Shown: positions 1 through 8,389, numbered from the stretch's first letter. The stretch is 64,000 nucleotides of DNA from Pseudomonas sp. Au-Pse12 (GCF_021341665.1 NZ_JAJTTH010000011.1:1-64000); one strand, 5' to 3'. A program made the numbers and translations. Notes: generated by a model from the sequence alone, not told the origin.

Positions 1-26
1 TGGATCGTTGTGGTTAAGAACGGCGG

Positions 27-470
27 TTAAAGCCAGGCGGCGTCCCACAGGGGGTAGTCGCCTACGCGCTCGACCAACCCTGCGCGAACCGGGTTGTAGA
101 TGATGTAGCGGGCAAGCGCCTTGAGGTCTGCTTCGCGACGGATCCCTTTTTGCCACAGCCGACCGCGTCGGTTCAGGCGCTGGTTGATGGTGCGTCCGCT
201 ACGGGATTTGAGCCGGCACAGGGCCTCTTCCAGCGAGCATTTCTGCAGTTGGAACAGCCAGTGAATGTGATCAGGCATGACCACCCAGGCCAGTGAATGG
301 GTGAGGCCCGTTTCGTGCTGTTCCCTCAGTTGGTCGACCACCAGCCGCCCCAGGCGAAAGTTGCTGAACACCTGGCACCGTTGTTCGGTCACGGCGGTCA
401 CGCTGTAGATCCTGCCGATCTCCGAGCGCCGCCCCTTGAACAGGCGGTAACCGTTGGATCGAAATTGCAT
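27..470 (-). CDS. REP-associated tyrosine transposase (RAYT), possibly defective
   Basis: 147 residues if started at the ATG at 470, which has a GGGAG-type ribosome site upstream; a longer reading to 590 would run into the REP element. Seen: the HUH motif in MPDHIHWL (His68, His70) and the Tyr region RYIIYNPVRAGLV (Tyr122/Tyr125), the signatures of single-strand Y1 transposases that act on REP sequences. A REP element lies about 100 bp upstream, the usual RAYT context. Odd: between WQKG (106-109) and IRREADL (110-116) the conserved Phe/Tyr-Asp-His/Arg-Ala segment known from other RAYTs appears to be missing, about six residues, in frame. Inferred: a domesticated or inactive RAYT. Confidence 0.85.
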   Translation of the reverse strand: MQFRSNGYRLFKGRRSEIGRIYSVTAVTEQRCQVFSNFRLGRLVVDQLREQHETGLTHSLAWVVMPDHIHWLFQLQKCSLEEALCRLKSRSGRTINQRLNRRGRLWQKGIRREADLKALARYIIYNPVRAGLVERVGDYPLWDAAWL

Positions 471-570
471 TACCCGGCTCTCCCTGTGCTGGAATGATCC
501 CTTCACGCTAGTCCCGGCTCGGCCTGTTAACAGATGTATCCCGTTAACACTTATGTCTCTCCTGCATCCC

Positions 571-683
571 TGTAGCCGCTGCTGAGCCAAGGCGAAGCTG
601 CGTAAAGGTCCGCAGGACCTTCAGCGATCCTCAGAAACAGCGCCCGCTTCGCGCTCGTTCGCAGCCTGCGGCATCGGCTACAG
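571..683. repeat. REP-type inverted repeat
   Basis: An imperfect palindrome opens with TGTAGCCGCTGC and closes with CAGCCTGCGGCATCGGCTACA. The outer arms are shared with the better conserved element at 25720-25821. It lies upstream of the RAYT gene and accounts for part of the gene-free stretch 471-812; the remainder holds the terminator and inverted repeat listed next. Confidence 0.75.
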
Positions 684-710
684 GTGCCAGTCCCGCGGCA
701 ATTTTCGGGC

Positions 711-736
711 AAAAAAAAGCGCCCCATGCGGGACGC
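711..736 (-). terminator. Rho-independent terminator of the small secreted protein gene
   Basis: Read on the minus strand, AGCGTCCC-GCAT-GGGGCGCT forms an 8-bp stem (one G-T pair) followed by eight T residues. Confidence 0.8.
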
Positions 737-741
737 TAAAA

Positions 742-791
742 ATTCATCTCTTTCCAAAGGAGCATCAGAAAAAACGCTTCAAGAGATGAAT
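742..791 (-). repeat. 11-bp perfect inverted repeat in the 3' UTR
   Basis: ATTCATCTCTT at 742-752 and AAGAGATGAAT at 781-791 are exact reverse complements around a 28-nt loop. On the minus strand the stem is followed by TTTTT, so it could be a first terminator or the body of a 3'-UTR-derived RNA, just ahead of the strong terminator at 711-736. Confidence 0.6.
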
Positions 792-812
792 GTGCTCTGT
801 GGGCAACGGCGC

Positions 813-1034
813 TCAGATGTCTTGCGCGGCCGCGTTGGACGGTGACGCATCACGGGGGGCGTTGCCGGTGCCGTCGGTGCTGGCTGTTTCCTGGTTGGCG
901 TCGCCGTGGATCTGCTCCTGGCTGGCCAGAAAGGCTTCGCGGACCTGCTGCGGGCGTTCGCTGCCATCAGCGGCCCAGGTGGCGGAGCTGGTAGTGGCCA
1001 GTAGGCCGATCAATAACAGTTGGGTTGGGCGCAT
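813..1034 (-). CDS. Small secreted hypothetical protein
   Basis: 73 residues. Seen: an N-terminal signal peptide (positively charged MRPTQ, hydrophobic LLLIGLLATTSSATWA, probable cut after Ala-Trp-Ala at about residue 21), then a short polar mature part rich in Ala, Ser, Gln and Asp with no Cys. Start ATG at 1034 follows AGGAG at good distance. It is transcribed alone, upstream terminator at 1179-1203 and its own terminator at 711-736. Function unknown; the sequence suggests a periplasmic or secreted small protein. An opposite-strand reading of similar length (790-1047) has no comparable features and was discarded. Confidence 0.65.
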   Translation of the reverse strand: MRPTQLLLIGLLATTSSATWAADGSERPQQVREAFLASQEQIHGDANQETASTDGTGNAPRDASPSNAAAQDI

Positions 1035-1178
1035 GAGCTTCTCCTGACACGCTGGGTAACCGTGAAAAAAACACCGTGGCTACAAGTGTGTCCGGGAGTA
1101 TAGGGAGGCCAACCTAACGAGAAGGTGAGGCCGATATTACAGTTCTGAAAGGCGCGAGTCTGTGAAGAAGTTTTAACA

Positions 1179-1203
1179 CCGGGCAGGCCTGGCGCCTGCC
1201 CGG
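1179..1203 (-). terminator. Terminator after the OprD-family porin
   Basis: CCGGGCAGG and CCTGCCCGG make a 9-bp perfect stem with a 7-nt loop, followed on the minus strand by TGTTAAAAC, a weak T tract. It sits 10 bp past the porin stop codon. Confidence 0.6.
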
Positions 1204-1212
1204 AATGGCCCG

Positions 1213-2541
1213 CTAGAGCAGGGCCAGCGGGTACTCGACGATCAGGCGGAACTCTTCCAGGTCGGATTCGAACTGGCTGGAACGGATGGTCGCCTGGCGG
1301 ATGCGCAAGGACAGGTCCTTGAGGCTGCCCCCCTGGAACACGTACTTGGCTTCGACATCCCGCTCCCAGCGGCGCTGATCGGTCAGCGGGTCACCGGCCG
1401 CGTCGCGGCGCATGTACACCGAGTTGGCGTGGCTGTAGTCGGCGCCGCTGCCGCGCGCGTAGCGGGTCATGAACGACAGGCCGGGAATGCCGAAAGCCTG
1501 CATGTCGAGGTCGTAGCGGACCATCCACGAACGTTCCTTGGGCGAGTTGAAGTCGCTGTACTGGATCGAGTTATCGAGGAAGATCGAGTCCGACTGGCGC
1601 AGGTAGTCGAAGTCGTTGTTGCCGTTGTTGCGCTGGTGCGACAGGGCCAGGGTGTGGGCGCCGTAGGTGGCGCCGACCTTGGCGCTCCAGATGTTGTTGT
1701 CGAGTTCGCCGAGCAGTTTCTTGCCTTCATCCACCGCCTTGTAATAGTTGAAGCCGCTGAACAGGGTCAGGTCGTCGGACACCGGGTAGTTCACCGCGGT
1801 GCCGAAGTAGTACTGATCCCAGGCGTCCTTCAGGCGGCTGCTGTAGAGGCTGAAGCTGAGGTTGGGGTTGAGCGTGTAGTCGCCACCGAAGTAGCCGACC
1901 CAGGGCGAATTCACCTTGCCTGCGTAGAAAGTGGCGAAGCCATCGCGCATGCCGCTGCTGTCGGGCTGGCTCATGGCGTGCAAGCGCCCGCCTTGCAGGT
2001 TCAGGCCCTCGATGCTGGTGTTCTCCAGGGTCACCCCGCGAAAGCTTTCCGGCAGCAGGCGCGAGTCGCCGTAGTGCACCACCGGGGTCTTGGGGAACAC
2101 GTCGCCGACTTTCAGCACGGTATCCAGGGCCCGCAGTTTCACCGCGCCTCCGGCCTTGCCGTAGCCGTCGGCGGGCTGGTTGTCGTGGTTCACCGGCAGC
2201 ACGCCGAAGGAGCCACCGCCGCCGCTGCGCCCGGTGCCGGAGTCGAGTTTGAGGCCGTACATGGCAAAGGCGTCGATGCCGAAGCCGACCGTGCCCTGGG
2301 TGAAACCGGATTCGAACTTGCCGATCAGGCCCTGGGCCCAGGCTTCGGAATAGCCGTTGCCGGTGGGGCTGGACTGGCCCTTGCGATCGTCGCGGTTGAA
2401 GTAGAAGTTGCGCAGCAGCAGGTCGAGGCGGCTGCCTTCGACAAAGCCTTCGGGCCGTTCCTCGGCGGCCACCGCCGCCATTGGGCTGAGCCCCAGTACC
2501 GCAGCGAGCACGGACAGGGACAAGGGGGGATTGATACGCAT
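1213..2541 (-). CDS. OprD-family outer membrane porin
   Basis: 442 residues. The start is set at the ATG at 2541 because AGGAG lies 9 nt upstream and a clean signal peptide follows (MRINPPLSLSVLAAVLGLSP..AAVAA, cut near residue 26); the reading frame continues 11 codons further without need. Mature part begins EERPEGFVEGSRLDLLLRN, the typical N-terminus of the 18-stranded OprD/OccD-OccK substrate-specific porins, and shows alternating beta-strand segments to the C-terminus. Family members take up amino acids, small carboxylates or aromatic acids across the outer membrane; substrate cannot be told here. Monocistronic, terminator at 1179-1203. Confidence 0.9.
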   Translation of the reverse strand: MRINPPLSLSVLAAVLGLSPMAAVAAEERPEGFVEGSRLDLLLRNFYFNRDDRKGQSSPTGNGYSEAWAQGLIGKFESGFTQGTVGFGIDAFAMYGLKLDSGTGRSGGGGSFGVLPVNHDNQPADGYGKAGGAVKLRALDTVLKVGDVFPKTPVVHYGDSRLLPESFRGVTLENTSIEGLNLQGGRLHAMSQPDSSGMRDGFATFYAGKVNSPWVGYFGGDYTLNPNLSFSLYSSRLKDAWDQYYFGTAVNYPVSDDLTLFSGFNYYKAVDEGKKLLGELDNNIWSAKVGATYGAHTLALSHQRNNGNNDFDYLRQSDSIFLDNSIQYSDFNSPKERSWMVRYDLDMQAFGIPGLSFMTRYARGSGADYSHANSVYMRRDAAGDPLTDQRRWERDVEAKYVFQGGSLKDLSLRIRQATIRSSQFESDLEEFRLIVEYPLALL

Positions 2542-2862
2542 TGGGGGTCGCTCCTGAGTGTTGGCAGCTATCAACTTTTATATCGCCAGAGGCGTTCTTA
2601 TGGGTTCGACCGGCAGGCGTCGCAACGCCTGGAAAGTCGCTGTCGATAGTTGCAAACGGCAGATAACGGCGGGGTGACCCGAGCATTACAATTGTGCAAG
2701 AAAACGGTTTCGGGTTTGCGCTGAAAGGCCAGTGGGCCGGGCGTTTGGCAAGGGATGAGAGGGGAGCTGAGGTGCGCATTACAGATAAGTAATCTGCCGG
2801 CGATCATCCTGACAGGGTCGGCTGCTTATCCTCGTTGGTAACAACTGGACGAGGACACTCTG
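2542..2862. other. 321-bp intergenic region between divergent genes
   Basis: No open frame with a ribosome site was found. It must hold the porin and DUF2790 promoters. Visible small symmetries are ACAATTGT at 2688-2695 and ATTAC-AGATAA-GTAAT at 2778-2793; neither matches an operator that I can name. Confidence 0.5.
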
Positions 2863-3195
2863 ATGAACATGATCAATTCGAGTCTTGCCGCATTGCTGCT
2901 GGGCTTTGCCTCCCTGGCGCTGGCCGAGGGCGGTGGCGACCGCACATTCGCCCGGGCCATGGTGGAGAACCAGAAGGCCATGGAGCGGTATGCGGCGAAC
3001 CAGGGCAAGCCGGCGCCGGTGGTGCAGGCGTACCGCTATGGCATGGAGCTGGATATCGCCCGGGTGGTCAACGTCACCCCGCCGATCAAGTCCTGCGAGG
3101 TGGTGCCTTCGCGCATGACCTACGAGGATTCTGCCGGCCAGCTCAAGACCATCGAATATCAGGTCATGGGCCAGTGCCGTAACAACGGCAGCTGA
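2863..3195 (+). CDS. DUF2790 family secreted protein
   Basis: 110 residues, with signal peptide MNMINSSLAALLLGFASLALA. The mature part carries the DUF2790 pattern as I know it: Tyr-x-Tyr-Gly-Met-x-Leu-Asp-Ile (residues about 62-70), a Cys before VVPSRMTYEDSAG, and a second Cys close to the end (QVMGQC), which may form a disulfide. These proteins are small, periplasmic, nearly restricted to Pseudomonas, often present in many copies and often responsive to metals or stress; their function is unknown. Start ATG follows ACGAGGACACTCTG. It stands alone, divergent from the porin. Confidence 0.85.
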   Translation: MNMINSSLAALLLGFASLALAEGGGDRTFARAMVENQKAMERYAANQGKPAPVVQAYRYGMELDIARVVNVTPPIKSCEVVPSRMTYEDSAGQLKTIEYQVMGQCRNNGS

Positions 3196-3229
3196 CGGGT
3201 GGGCTGGCGATCCCCTGGCGCGGTGCCGC

Positions 3230-3724
3230 TCAGTCGTTGCCCGCGCCAGGGTGCAGGGCGACGATCATGTCGACCTCCACCGACGCGTTCTTGGGCAATT
3301 GATAGACCCCCACCGAGGTCCGGGTATGCACGCCGGCATCGGCAAAGATCGAATAGAGGACTTCGGAGGCGCCGTCCGCCACTTCGCTCTGCTGGGTGAA
3401 GTCCGCCGCGCTCTGGACATAGACATTGATCCGCAGAATGCGCTTGATCCGCTGCAGATCGCCAAGCATCTGCTCAAGGATCGCCAGGGCCCGCAGGGTG
3501 CAGATCTGCGCCCCGTGCCGGGCCTGCTCCAGCGAGGTTTCGGCGCCGACCCGGCCGACCACCCTCACCGTATTATCGATCCGCGGGATCTGCCCGCTGA
3601 CATACACCTCATCGCCATTGCGCACCGCCGGCACATAGTTGCCGCCGATGCGCATTTCGCCCTCGAAGCTGTGCCCAACCCGTGCTGCTGCCTGCCGGAA
3701 AAGCGCCTTGCGTGATGCATCCAT
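3230..3724 (-). CDS. RidA family protein
   Basis: 164 residues starting MDASRKALFRQAAAR; the ATG at 3724 is preceded by CGGAG, whereas the frame upstream to 3913 has no family similarity. The YjgF/YER057c/UK114 fold is recognisable from NGDEVYVSGQIP, VQSAADF and RTSVGVYQLPKNASVEVDMIVAL. Canonical RidA (about 128 residues) hydrolyses reactive 2-aminoacrylate-type enamines; the conserved Arg that contacts the substrate carboxylate corresponds to Arg in HTRTSVGV. This version has an extra N-terminal stretch of about 25 residues, so it belongs to a RidA subfamily whose substrate is not established. Confidence 0.85.
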   Translation of the reverse strand: MDASRKALFRQAAARVGHSFEGEMRIGGNYVPAVRNGDEVYVSGQIPRIDNTVRVVGRVGAETSLEQARHGAQICTLRALAILEQMLGDLQRIKRILRINVYVQSAADFTQQSEVADGASEVLYSIFADAGVHTRTSVGVYQLPKNASVEVDMIVALHPGAGND

Positions 3725-3867
3725 AGTCCAACTCCGTCGATCGCCGTGGAATTTCCCGTTGCCGACTATACGCGCTCCCGTGGTGGGCGAAATACCCGGC
3801 CGGGCCCCCGAATCCCGGGGCATTGCTGGCTGCTGAATTATTTTTGTCAGACAAGTCCTAATGGCTA

Positions 3868-3894
3868 TTAAGAAAAGTCTTTCAGGGCCGATGT
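3868..3894 (+). promoter_or_regulatory. Candidate sigma28 (FliA) promoter for the first BdlA-like gene
   Basis: TTAAG at 3868-3872 and GCCGATGT at 3887-3894 fit the flagellar sigma28 pattern (TAAAG, GCCGATAA) with 15 nt between TTAA and GCCG. It lies 46 bp before the start codon. Position and spacing fit; no experimental support. Confidence 0.45.
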
Positions 3895-3939
3895 TAGGCG
3901 CAGAGCAGTCCACTTTTTCAGCCTCCGCGGTGCATCCCC

Positions 3940-5256
3940 ATGTTCAATAAACGCTTGAAGCAGGAGTTGTCGACTCTTCGCGAAGAACTTTCGAGCCTTC
4001 AGCAAGTGAAGGAGAGTCTTGAAAGCGAGATGCTCGTCATCAACCTAGGTGCCGATGGACGGATTCAGTCGGTCAACCGGAATTTCGCCCAGGAAATGCT
4101 CTACAAGACGGATGATCTGGTGGGGCGGGCCCTGGAGGACATCGTTCCGGAGCACGTCAAGCACGACGAATTTCACCAGCGCTTCAAGGCGACCCTGACC
4201 CGGGGCGAGCACTTCGCCGGGGCGGTGCGGCTGTTACGCGGCAACGGCCAGGAAGCCTGGCTGCGTTCCATCTCGCAGCCGGTTCGCGATTCCGAGGGAC
4301 GGATCAAGTACTTCGCGATTTTCTCCAGCGACCTGACCCGCACCATCGAGGCTTCGCGCGAGCACGAGAACCTGATCGGCGCGCTGGTGCGTTCCACCGC
4401 GCTGATCGAGTTCGACCTCAGCGGCAACGTGCTGACGGCCAATGAGCGTTTCCTGTCCAGCATGGGCTACAGCCTGGCGCAGATTCAGGGCAAGCATCAC
4501 CGCATGTTCTGCGAGCCGGAGGAGTACAACAGCGCCGCCTACCAGGCGTTCTGGAAGCGTCTGAACGCCGGGGAATTCATTGCCGATCGCTTCAAGCGCA
4601 TCGATGCCCATGGCCGGGTGGTCTGGCTCGAGGCGTCCTACAACCCGGTACTGGACGCCAATAACAGGCTCTACAAAGTGGTGAAGTTCGCCACCGTGAT
4701 CACCGACCAGGTGAACCAGGAGCTGGCCGTGGCCGAAGCGGCCAACATCGCCTACAACACCTCGCTGCAGACCGACAACAGTGCCCAGCGCGGCACCACG
4801 GTGGTCACCGAGGCGGTGAACGTGATGCGCGATCTGGCCAAGCACATGCAGGAGGCCGGCGAAGGCATCGGCGCTCTCAACGAGCAGTCGCTGGTAATCG
4901 GCAGCATCGTCAAGACCATCAGCGGGATTGCCGAGCAGACCAACCTGCTGGCCCTCAACGCAGCCATCGAGGCGGCGCGGGCCGGCGAGCAGGGGCGCGG
5001 CTTCGCCGTGGTGGCCGATGAAGTGCGGCAACTGGCTTCGCGCACCAGCAAGGCCACCGAGGAAATCGTCGGGGTGGTGCGCCAGAACCAGGACATGGCC
5101 CGTGAAGCCGTGGAGCTGATGGCCGAAGGCAAGCTGCAGGCCGAACAGGGCCTGGCCCTGGCGGCGGAAGCCGGTACGGTGATCGTCGAGATCCAGGATG
5201 GCGCGCAGAAGGTGGTCAGCGCGGTCGGCCAGTTCGCCAACCAGCTGTCGAGCTGA
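3940..5256 (+). CDS. BdlA-like soluble PAS-PAS methyl-accepting chemotaxis protein (copy 1)
   Basis: 438 residues with no transmembrane segment. Order: short coiled coil (1-30), PAS-1 (about 31-135), PAS-2 (about 142-260, with its PAC part ending VVKFATVITDQVNQ), then an MCP signalling domain (about 270-438) whose hairpin tip EQTNLLALNAAIEAARAGE is complete at 332-350. The architecture and size match BdlA of P. aeruginosa, a cytoplasmic PAS-PAS-MCP protein required for biofilm dispersion. No CheB/CheR-docking pentapeptide is present at the C-terminus (ends FANQLSS). A closely related copy follows at 5448. What the PAS domains bind (FAD or heme) cannot be read from sequence. Confidence 0.88.
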   Translation: MFNKRLKQELSTLREELSSLQQVKESLESEMLVINLGADGRIQSVNRNFAQEMLYKTDDLVGRALEDIVPEHVKHDEFHQRFKATLTRGEHFAGAVRLLRGNGQEAWLRSISQPVRDSEGRIKYFAIFSSDLTRTIEASREHENLIGALVRSTALIEFDLSGNVLTANERFLSSMGYSLAQIQGKHHRMFCEPEEYNSAAYQAFWKRLNAGEFIADRFKRIDAHGRVVWLEASYNPVLDANNRLYKVVKFATVITDQVNQELAVAEAANIAYNTSLQTDNSAQRGTTVVTEAVNVMRDLAKHMQEAGEGIGALNEQSLVIGSIVKTISGIAEQTNLLALNAAIEAARAGEQGRGFAVVADEVRQLASRTSKATEEIVGVVRQNQDMAREAVELMAEGKLQAEQGLALAAEAGTVIVEIQDGAQKVVSAVGQFANQLSS

Positions 5257-5262
5257 GGGTGA

Positions 5263-5282
5263 CTGCCCCGCTGGCGGGGCAG
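5263..5282 (+). terminator. Hairpin after the first BdlA-like gene
   Basis: CTGCCCCGC-TG-GCGGGGCAG, a GC-rich palindrome 6 bp after the stop codon, with no clear T tract. It probably separates the two tandem receptor genes. Confidence 0.45.
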
Positions 5283-5447
5283 CGCTCAACGTTCCCGGTG
5301 GGCGTTCGCCCGCCACGAGGGTTTTGAGGATATTTCCGAAGGGGCCCTAAGAAAATTCTGAAATGCCGGAGACGGCTTGGAGAAAGGTCACGGGGCGCCG
5401 ATGGCTTGGGGGATCGCTGTATCCACTCTCAGTCTGTCGGTGTATCC

Positions 5448-6764
5448 ATGTTCAACAAACGTTTGAAACAGCAGCTTGCCTCCATGAGCGACGAGCTGAA
5501 CGCTCTGCAGCAGTTCAAGGCCTGTCTGGAAACCCAGGTGCTCAGCATCGAACTGGACGGCGCGGGGGTGATCCGTCGGGTCAACCAGAACTTCACACGC
5601 ACCTTGGGCCTCGATGGCCCACAGCTCTGTGGCCAGCCCCTGGAGCAGATCGTGTCGCGCCATGCTCAGGCGGCGCAGTTGTATCGTTCTTTCCAGTCGG
5701 CCCTGGGGCGCAACGAAGGCTACATCGGCCAGTTGCGCCTGCAGCGCGGCGATGGCCGCGATGCCTGGTTGCATGCATGCGTGCAGCCGATCCACGACAG
5801 TACCGGTCACCTCGACCACTTCTCCCTGATCTGCACCGACCAGACGGCGTCGGTGGAAAGCGCCTGCGAGCATGAAAACCTGATGGCGGCATTGCTCCGT
5901 TCCACCGCGGTGATCGAGTTCGACCTGCAAGGCCGGGTGTTGACCGCCAACCCGCGCTTTCTGGCGTGCATGGGCTACCGCCTCGATGAAGTGCAGGGCC
6001 AGAACCACCGGATTTTCTGTGAAGCCCAGGAATATGAAGGGCCGTCGTACCAAGAGTTCTGGGCGCGCTTGAACGCGGGCGAGTATGTCGCCGACCGCTT
6101 CAAGCGTATCGACAGCCAGGGCCGTGTGGTGTGGCTCGACGCCTCCTACAACCCGGTGCTGGATGCCAATGGCCAGCTCTACAAGGTGGTGAAGTTCGCC
6201 ACCCTGATCACCGATCAGGTGAATCAGGAGCGCTCGGTGGCCGAGGCCGCCGATATCGCCTACAGCATTTCCCGGCAAACCGACACCAGCGCCCAGCGCG
6301 GTTCGGCGGTGGTCACCGAGACCCTGGATGTGATGCGCGACCTGGCCAAGTGCATGCAGGAAGCCGGCGATGGAATCGAAGCCCTGAACGAGCAGTCGCT
6401 GGTGATTGGCAGCATCGTCAAGACCATCAGCGGGATTGCCGAGCAGACCAACCTGCTGGCCCTCAACGCGGCCATCGAGGCGGCGCGGGCCGGCGAGCAG
6501 GGGCGTGGCTTCGCCGTGGTCGCCGACGAAGTCCGGCAACTGGCCTCGCGCACCAGTAACGCCACCGACGAGATCGTCGGGGTGGTCCGGCACAACCAGG
6601 ACATGGCCCGCTCGGCGGTGGAACTGATGGCTGAAGGCCGGCAGCAGGCCGAACAGGGCCTGACGCTGGCAGCGGAAGCCGGCTCAGTGATTGTCGAGAT
6701 CCAGGACGGCGCGCAGAAAGTGGTCAGCGCGGTCGGCCAGTTCGCCAATCAACTGTCTTCCTGA
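5448..6764 (+). CDS. BdlA-like soluble PAS-PAS methyl-accepting chemotaxis protein (copy 2)
   Basis: 438 residues, the same length as the gene upstream. Start placed at the ATG at 5448 because MFNKRLKQQL matches the start of copy 1; an in-frame ATG at 5406 adds an unrelated tail. PAS-1 (about 31-135) is clearly diverged from copy 1, PAS-2 is similar, and the signalling domain from residue about 310 to the end is nearly identical, finishing with the same EIQDGAQKVVSAVGQFANQL stretch. Upstream CTAAGAAAA (5346-5354) echoes the promoter of copy 1 but GCCGGAGA is a poor sigma28 -10. Likely a second sensory input into the same chemotaxis-type output. Confidence 0.87.
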   Translation: MFNKRLKQQLASMSDELNALQQFKACLETQVLSIELDGAGVIRRVNQNFTRTLGLDGPQLCGQPLEQIVSRHAQAAQLYRSFQSALGRNEGYIGQLRLQRGDGRDAWLHACVQPIHDSTGHLDHFSLICTDQTASVESACEHENLMAALLRSTAVIEFDLQGRVLTANPRFLACMGYRLDEVQGQNHRIFCEAQEYEGPSYQEFWARLNAGEYVADRFKRIDSQGRVVWLDASYNPVLDANGQLYKVVKFATLITDQVNQERSVAEAADIAYSISRQTDTSAQRGSAVVTETLDVMRDLAKCMQEAGDGIEALNEQSLVIGSIVKTISGIAEQTNLLALNAAIEAARAGEQGRGFAVVADEVRQLASRTSNATDEIVGVVRHNQDMARSAVELMAEGRQQAEQGLTLAAEAGSVIVEIQDGAQKVVSAVGQFANQLSS

Positions 6765-6789
6765 GGCAGGTGGCGCGGCGTCCGTGCGC

Positions 6790-7317
6790 CTAGCGCTGCA
6801 GCGGCCCGTGGCATTCGTAATGCAGGCGGTCGAACCACTCGCCGTGCAACAGGAAGCTGCGGCGCGAGTGGCCGTAGCAGGAGAACCCGGATGCCTCGAG
6901 CACACGCACCGAACCGGTGTTCTGCGGCCGAGCATTGGCTTCGATGCGGCTCAGTTGCAGCTCGCCGAAGGCGCGCTGCAGGACCTGCGCCACCGCGGCC
7001 CGGGCAATGCCCCGCCCATTGAAGCGGGCACCGACCCGGTAGCCCAGCTCGGCGCAGTTGAAGTAGGCGCGCTGCACCCGATGCAGGTTGACCCGCCCCA
7101 CCAGTTCCCGGTTGTCACGGATCAGGAACTGATAGCCGCGATCCGCTTCGGCGTCCTGCCGGGCCTGGACGATGGCTTCGGCGACGCCTTCGCGGCAGTA
7201 GTAGGTGCCGGGACGGGCATTGATCGAGGCTTCGAAAAAAGCCCGGTTCTGCTCTTCGAAGGCCAGCAGGTCATCCAGGTCGTCAAGTTGCACAGCGCTG
7301 ATTTGCAGGTGGGTCAT
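6790..7317 (-). CDS. GNAT family N-acetyltransferase (RimJ/RimL type)
   Basis: 175 residues. The acetyl-CoA site is visible as YRVGARFNGRGIARAAV (about residues 94-110), followed by the RimJ-like RIEANARPQNTGSVRVLEASGF. The family acetylates N-termini of ribosomal proteins or small amines; the substrate here is unknown. Convergent with the receptor gene upstream and 53 bp from the LysR gene on its other side. Confidence 0.85.
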   Translation of the reverse strand: MTHLQISAVQLDDLDDLLAFEEQNRAFFEASINARPGTYYCREGVAEAIVQARQDAEADRGYQFLIRDNRELVGRVNLHRVQRAYFNCAELGYRVGARFNGRGIARAAVAQVLQRAFGELQLSRIEANARPQNTGSVRVLEASGFSCYGHSRRSFLLHGEWFDRLHYECHGPLQR

Positions 7318-7370
7318 GGTGCCAGGGCCTCAATCCGTGAAGGCGCTTTCTTCTCATGATCCGCCGCGGT

Positions 7371-8279
7371 TCAGCAAGCCTCCAGGTGCGGTTTGATCAG
7401 CGCGGCGAACCATTCGATAAACACGTTGAGGCGGCGCGAGCGATGGCGCCGGTCGGGGTACAGCGCGCAGATATCCATGGGCGCCACCGGCAGTTCGTGG
7501 AGCACCTGCACCAGCTCGCCACGGTCCAGCAGGTGCTGCACGTCGAAGCGTGGCACCTGGATCAGCCCCAGCCCCTGGCGGCAGCAGGCAATGTAGTTCT
7601 CGACGTTGTTGACGATCACCCGGCTGGGCAGCCGGAGCAGGTGCTCGCGACCTTCTTGCAGGTATTCCCAGGGCTGTTCGCGACCCGTGTCCGGGGAGGC
7701 GTAACCGATCATCCACTGGCCGTTCTGCAAATCCTGGGGGGTGTGGGGTTCGCCCTGTTCGGCGAGGTAGGCCGGGCTCGCGCAGTTGATCAGCGCCAGT
7801 TGCCCCAGGGGCCGGGCGACCAGGCTGCTGTCGGCCAGGCTGCCGACGCGGATCGCGCAGTCGATGCCTTCCTGGACCAGGTCGATGCTGCGGTCGCTGG
7901 CGCCCAGGGCCAGCTGCAGGCCGGGGTACTGCGCCAGCCACTGGGGCAGGGCCGGGACGATCAGGCGTCGGGCGATGCGGCTGGGAACGTCAATGTTCAA
8001 CCGCCCGCTGACATCCACCTGGCGGTGGTGGAACAACTGGTTGAGTTCCGCGGCATCGGCCAGCAGGCGCCTTGCCCGCTCCAGCAAAATGGCGCCATCG
8101 GCCGTCAGTTGCACCTGCCGTGTGGTGCGGTGCAGCAGCCGGGTGCCAAGGCCGGTTTCCAGTTGCTGCACGGCGGAAGAGACGGTCGCCCGTGGCAGCT
8201 CCAGGGCATGGGCGGCCTTGATGAAACTGCCCATGTCGGCCACCTGAATGAACACGCGGTATTGCTCAAGCTTATCCAT
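7371..8279 (-). CDS. LysR family transcriptional regulator
   Basis: 302 residues from the ATG at 8279 (AGGA 11 nt upstream); a GTG at 8288 would add three residues. N-terminal winged HTH (about 1-60: FIKAAHALELPRATVSSAVQQLE) and a C-terminal substrate-binding domain with the CrgA-like motif VDVSGRLNIDVPSRIARRLI. The subgroup often controls a neighbouring oxidoreductase. It lies downstream of, and on the same strand as, the SDR gene at 8390, which may be its target, but no divergent arrangement is present. Confidence 0.9.
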   Translation of the reverse strand: MDKLEQYRVFIQVADMGSFIKAAHALELPRATVSSAVQQLETGLGTRLLHRTTRQVQLTADGAILLERARRLLADAAELNQLFHHRQVDVSGRLNIDVPSRIARRLIVPALPQWLAQYPGLQLALGASDRSIDLVQEGIDCAIRVGSLADSSLVARPLGQLALINCASPAYLAEQGEPHTPQDLQNGQWMIGYASPDTGREQPWEYLQEGREHLLRLPSRVIVNNVENYIACCRQGLGLIQVPRFDVQHLLDRGELVQVLHELPVAPMDICALYPDRRHRSRRLNVFIEWFAALIKPHLEAC

Positions 8280-8389
8280 CGTTCGCACGATCCTGGTCCG
8301 GGGGACGCCTGACGGCTGCGCATCGCCACATCGACCGAGGCGGTCGATGCAGCGGCTCGGCAGGCCAATTTACCCCTTGGGCGCCAGGA

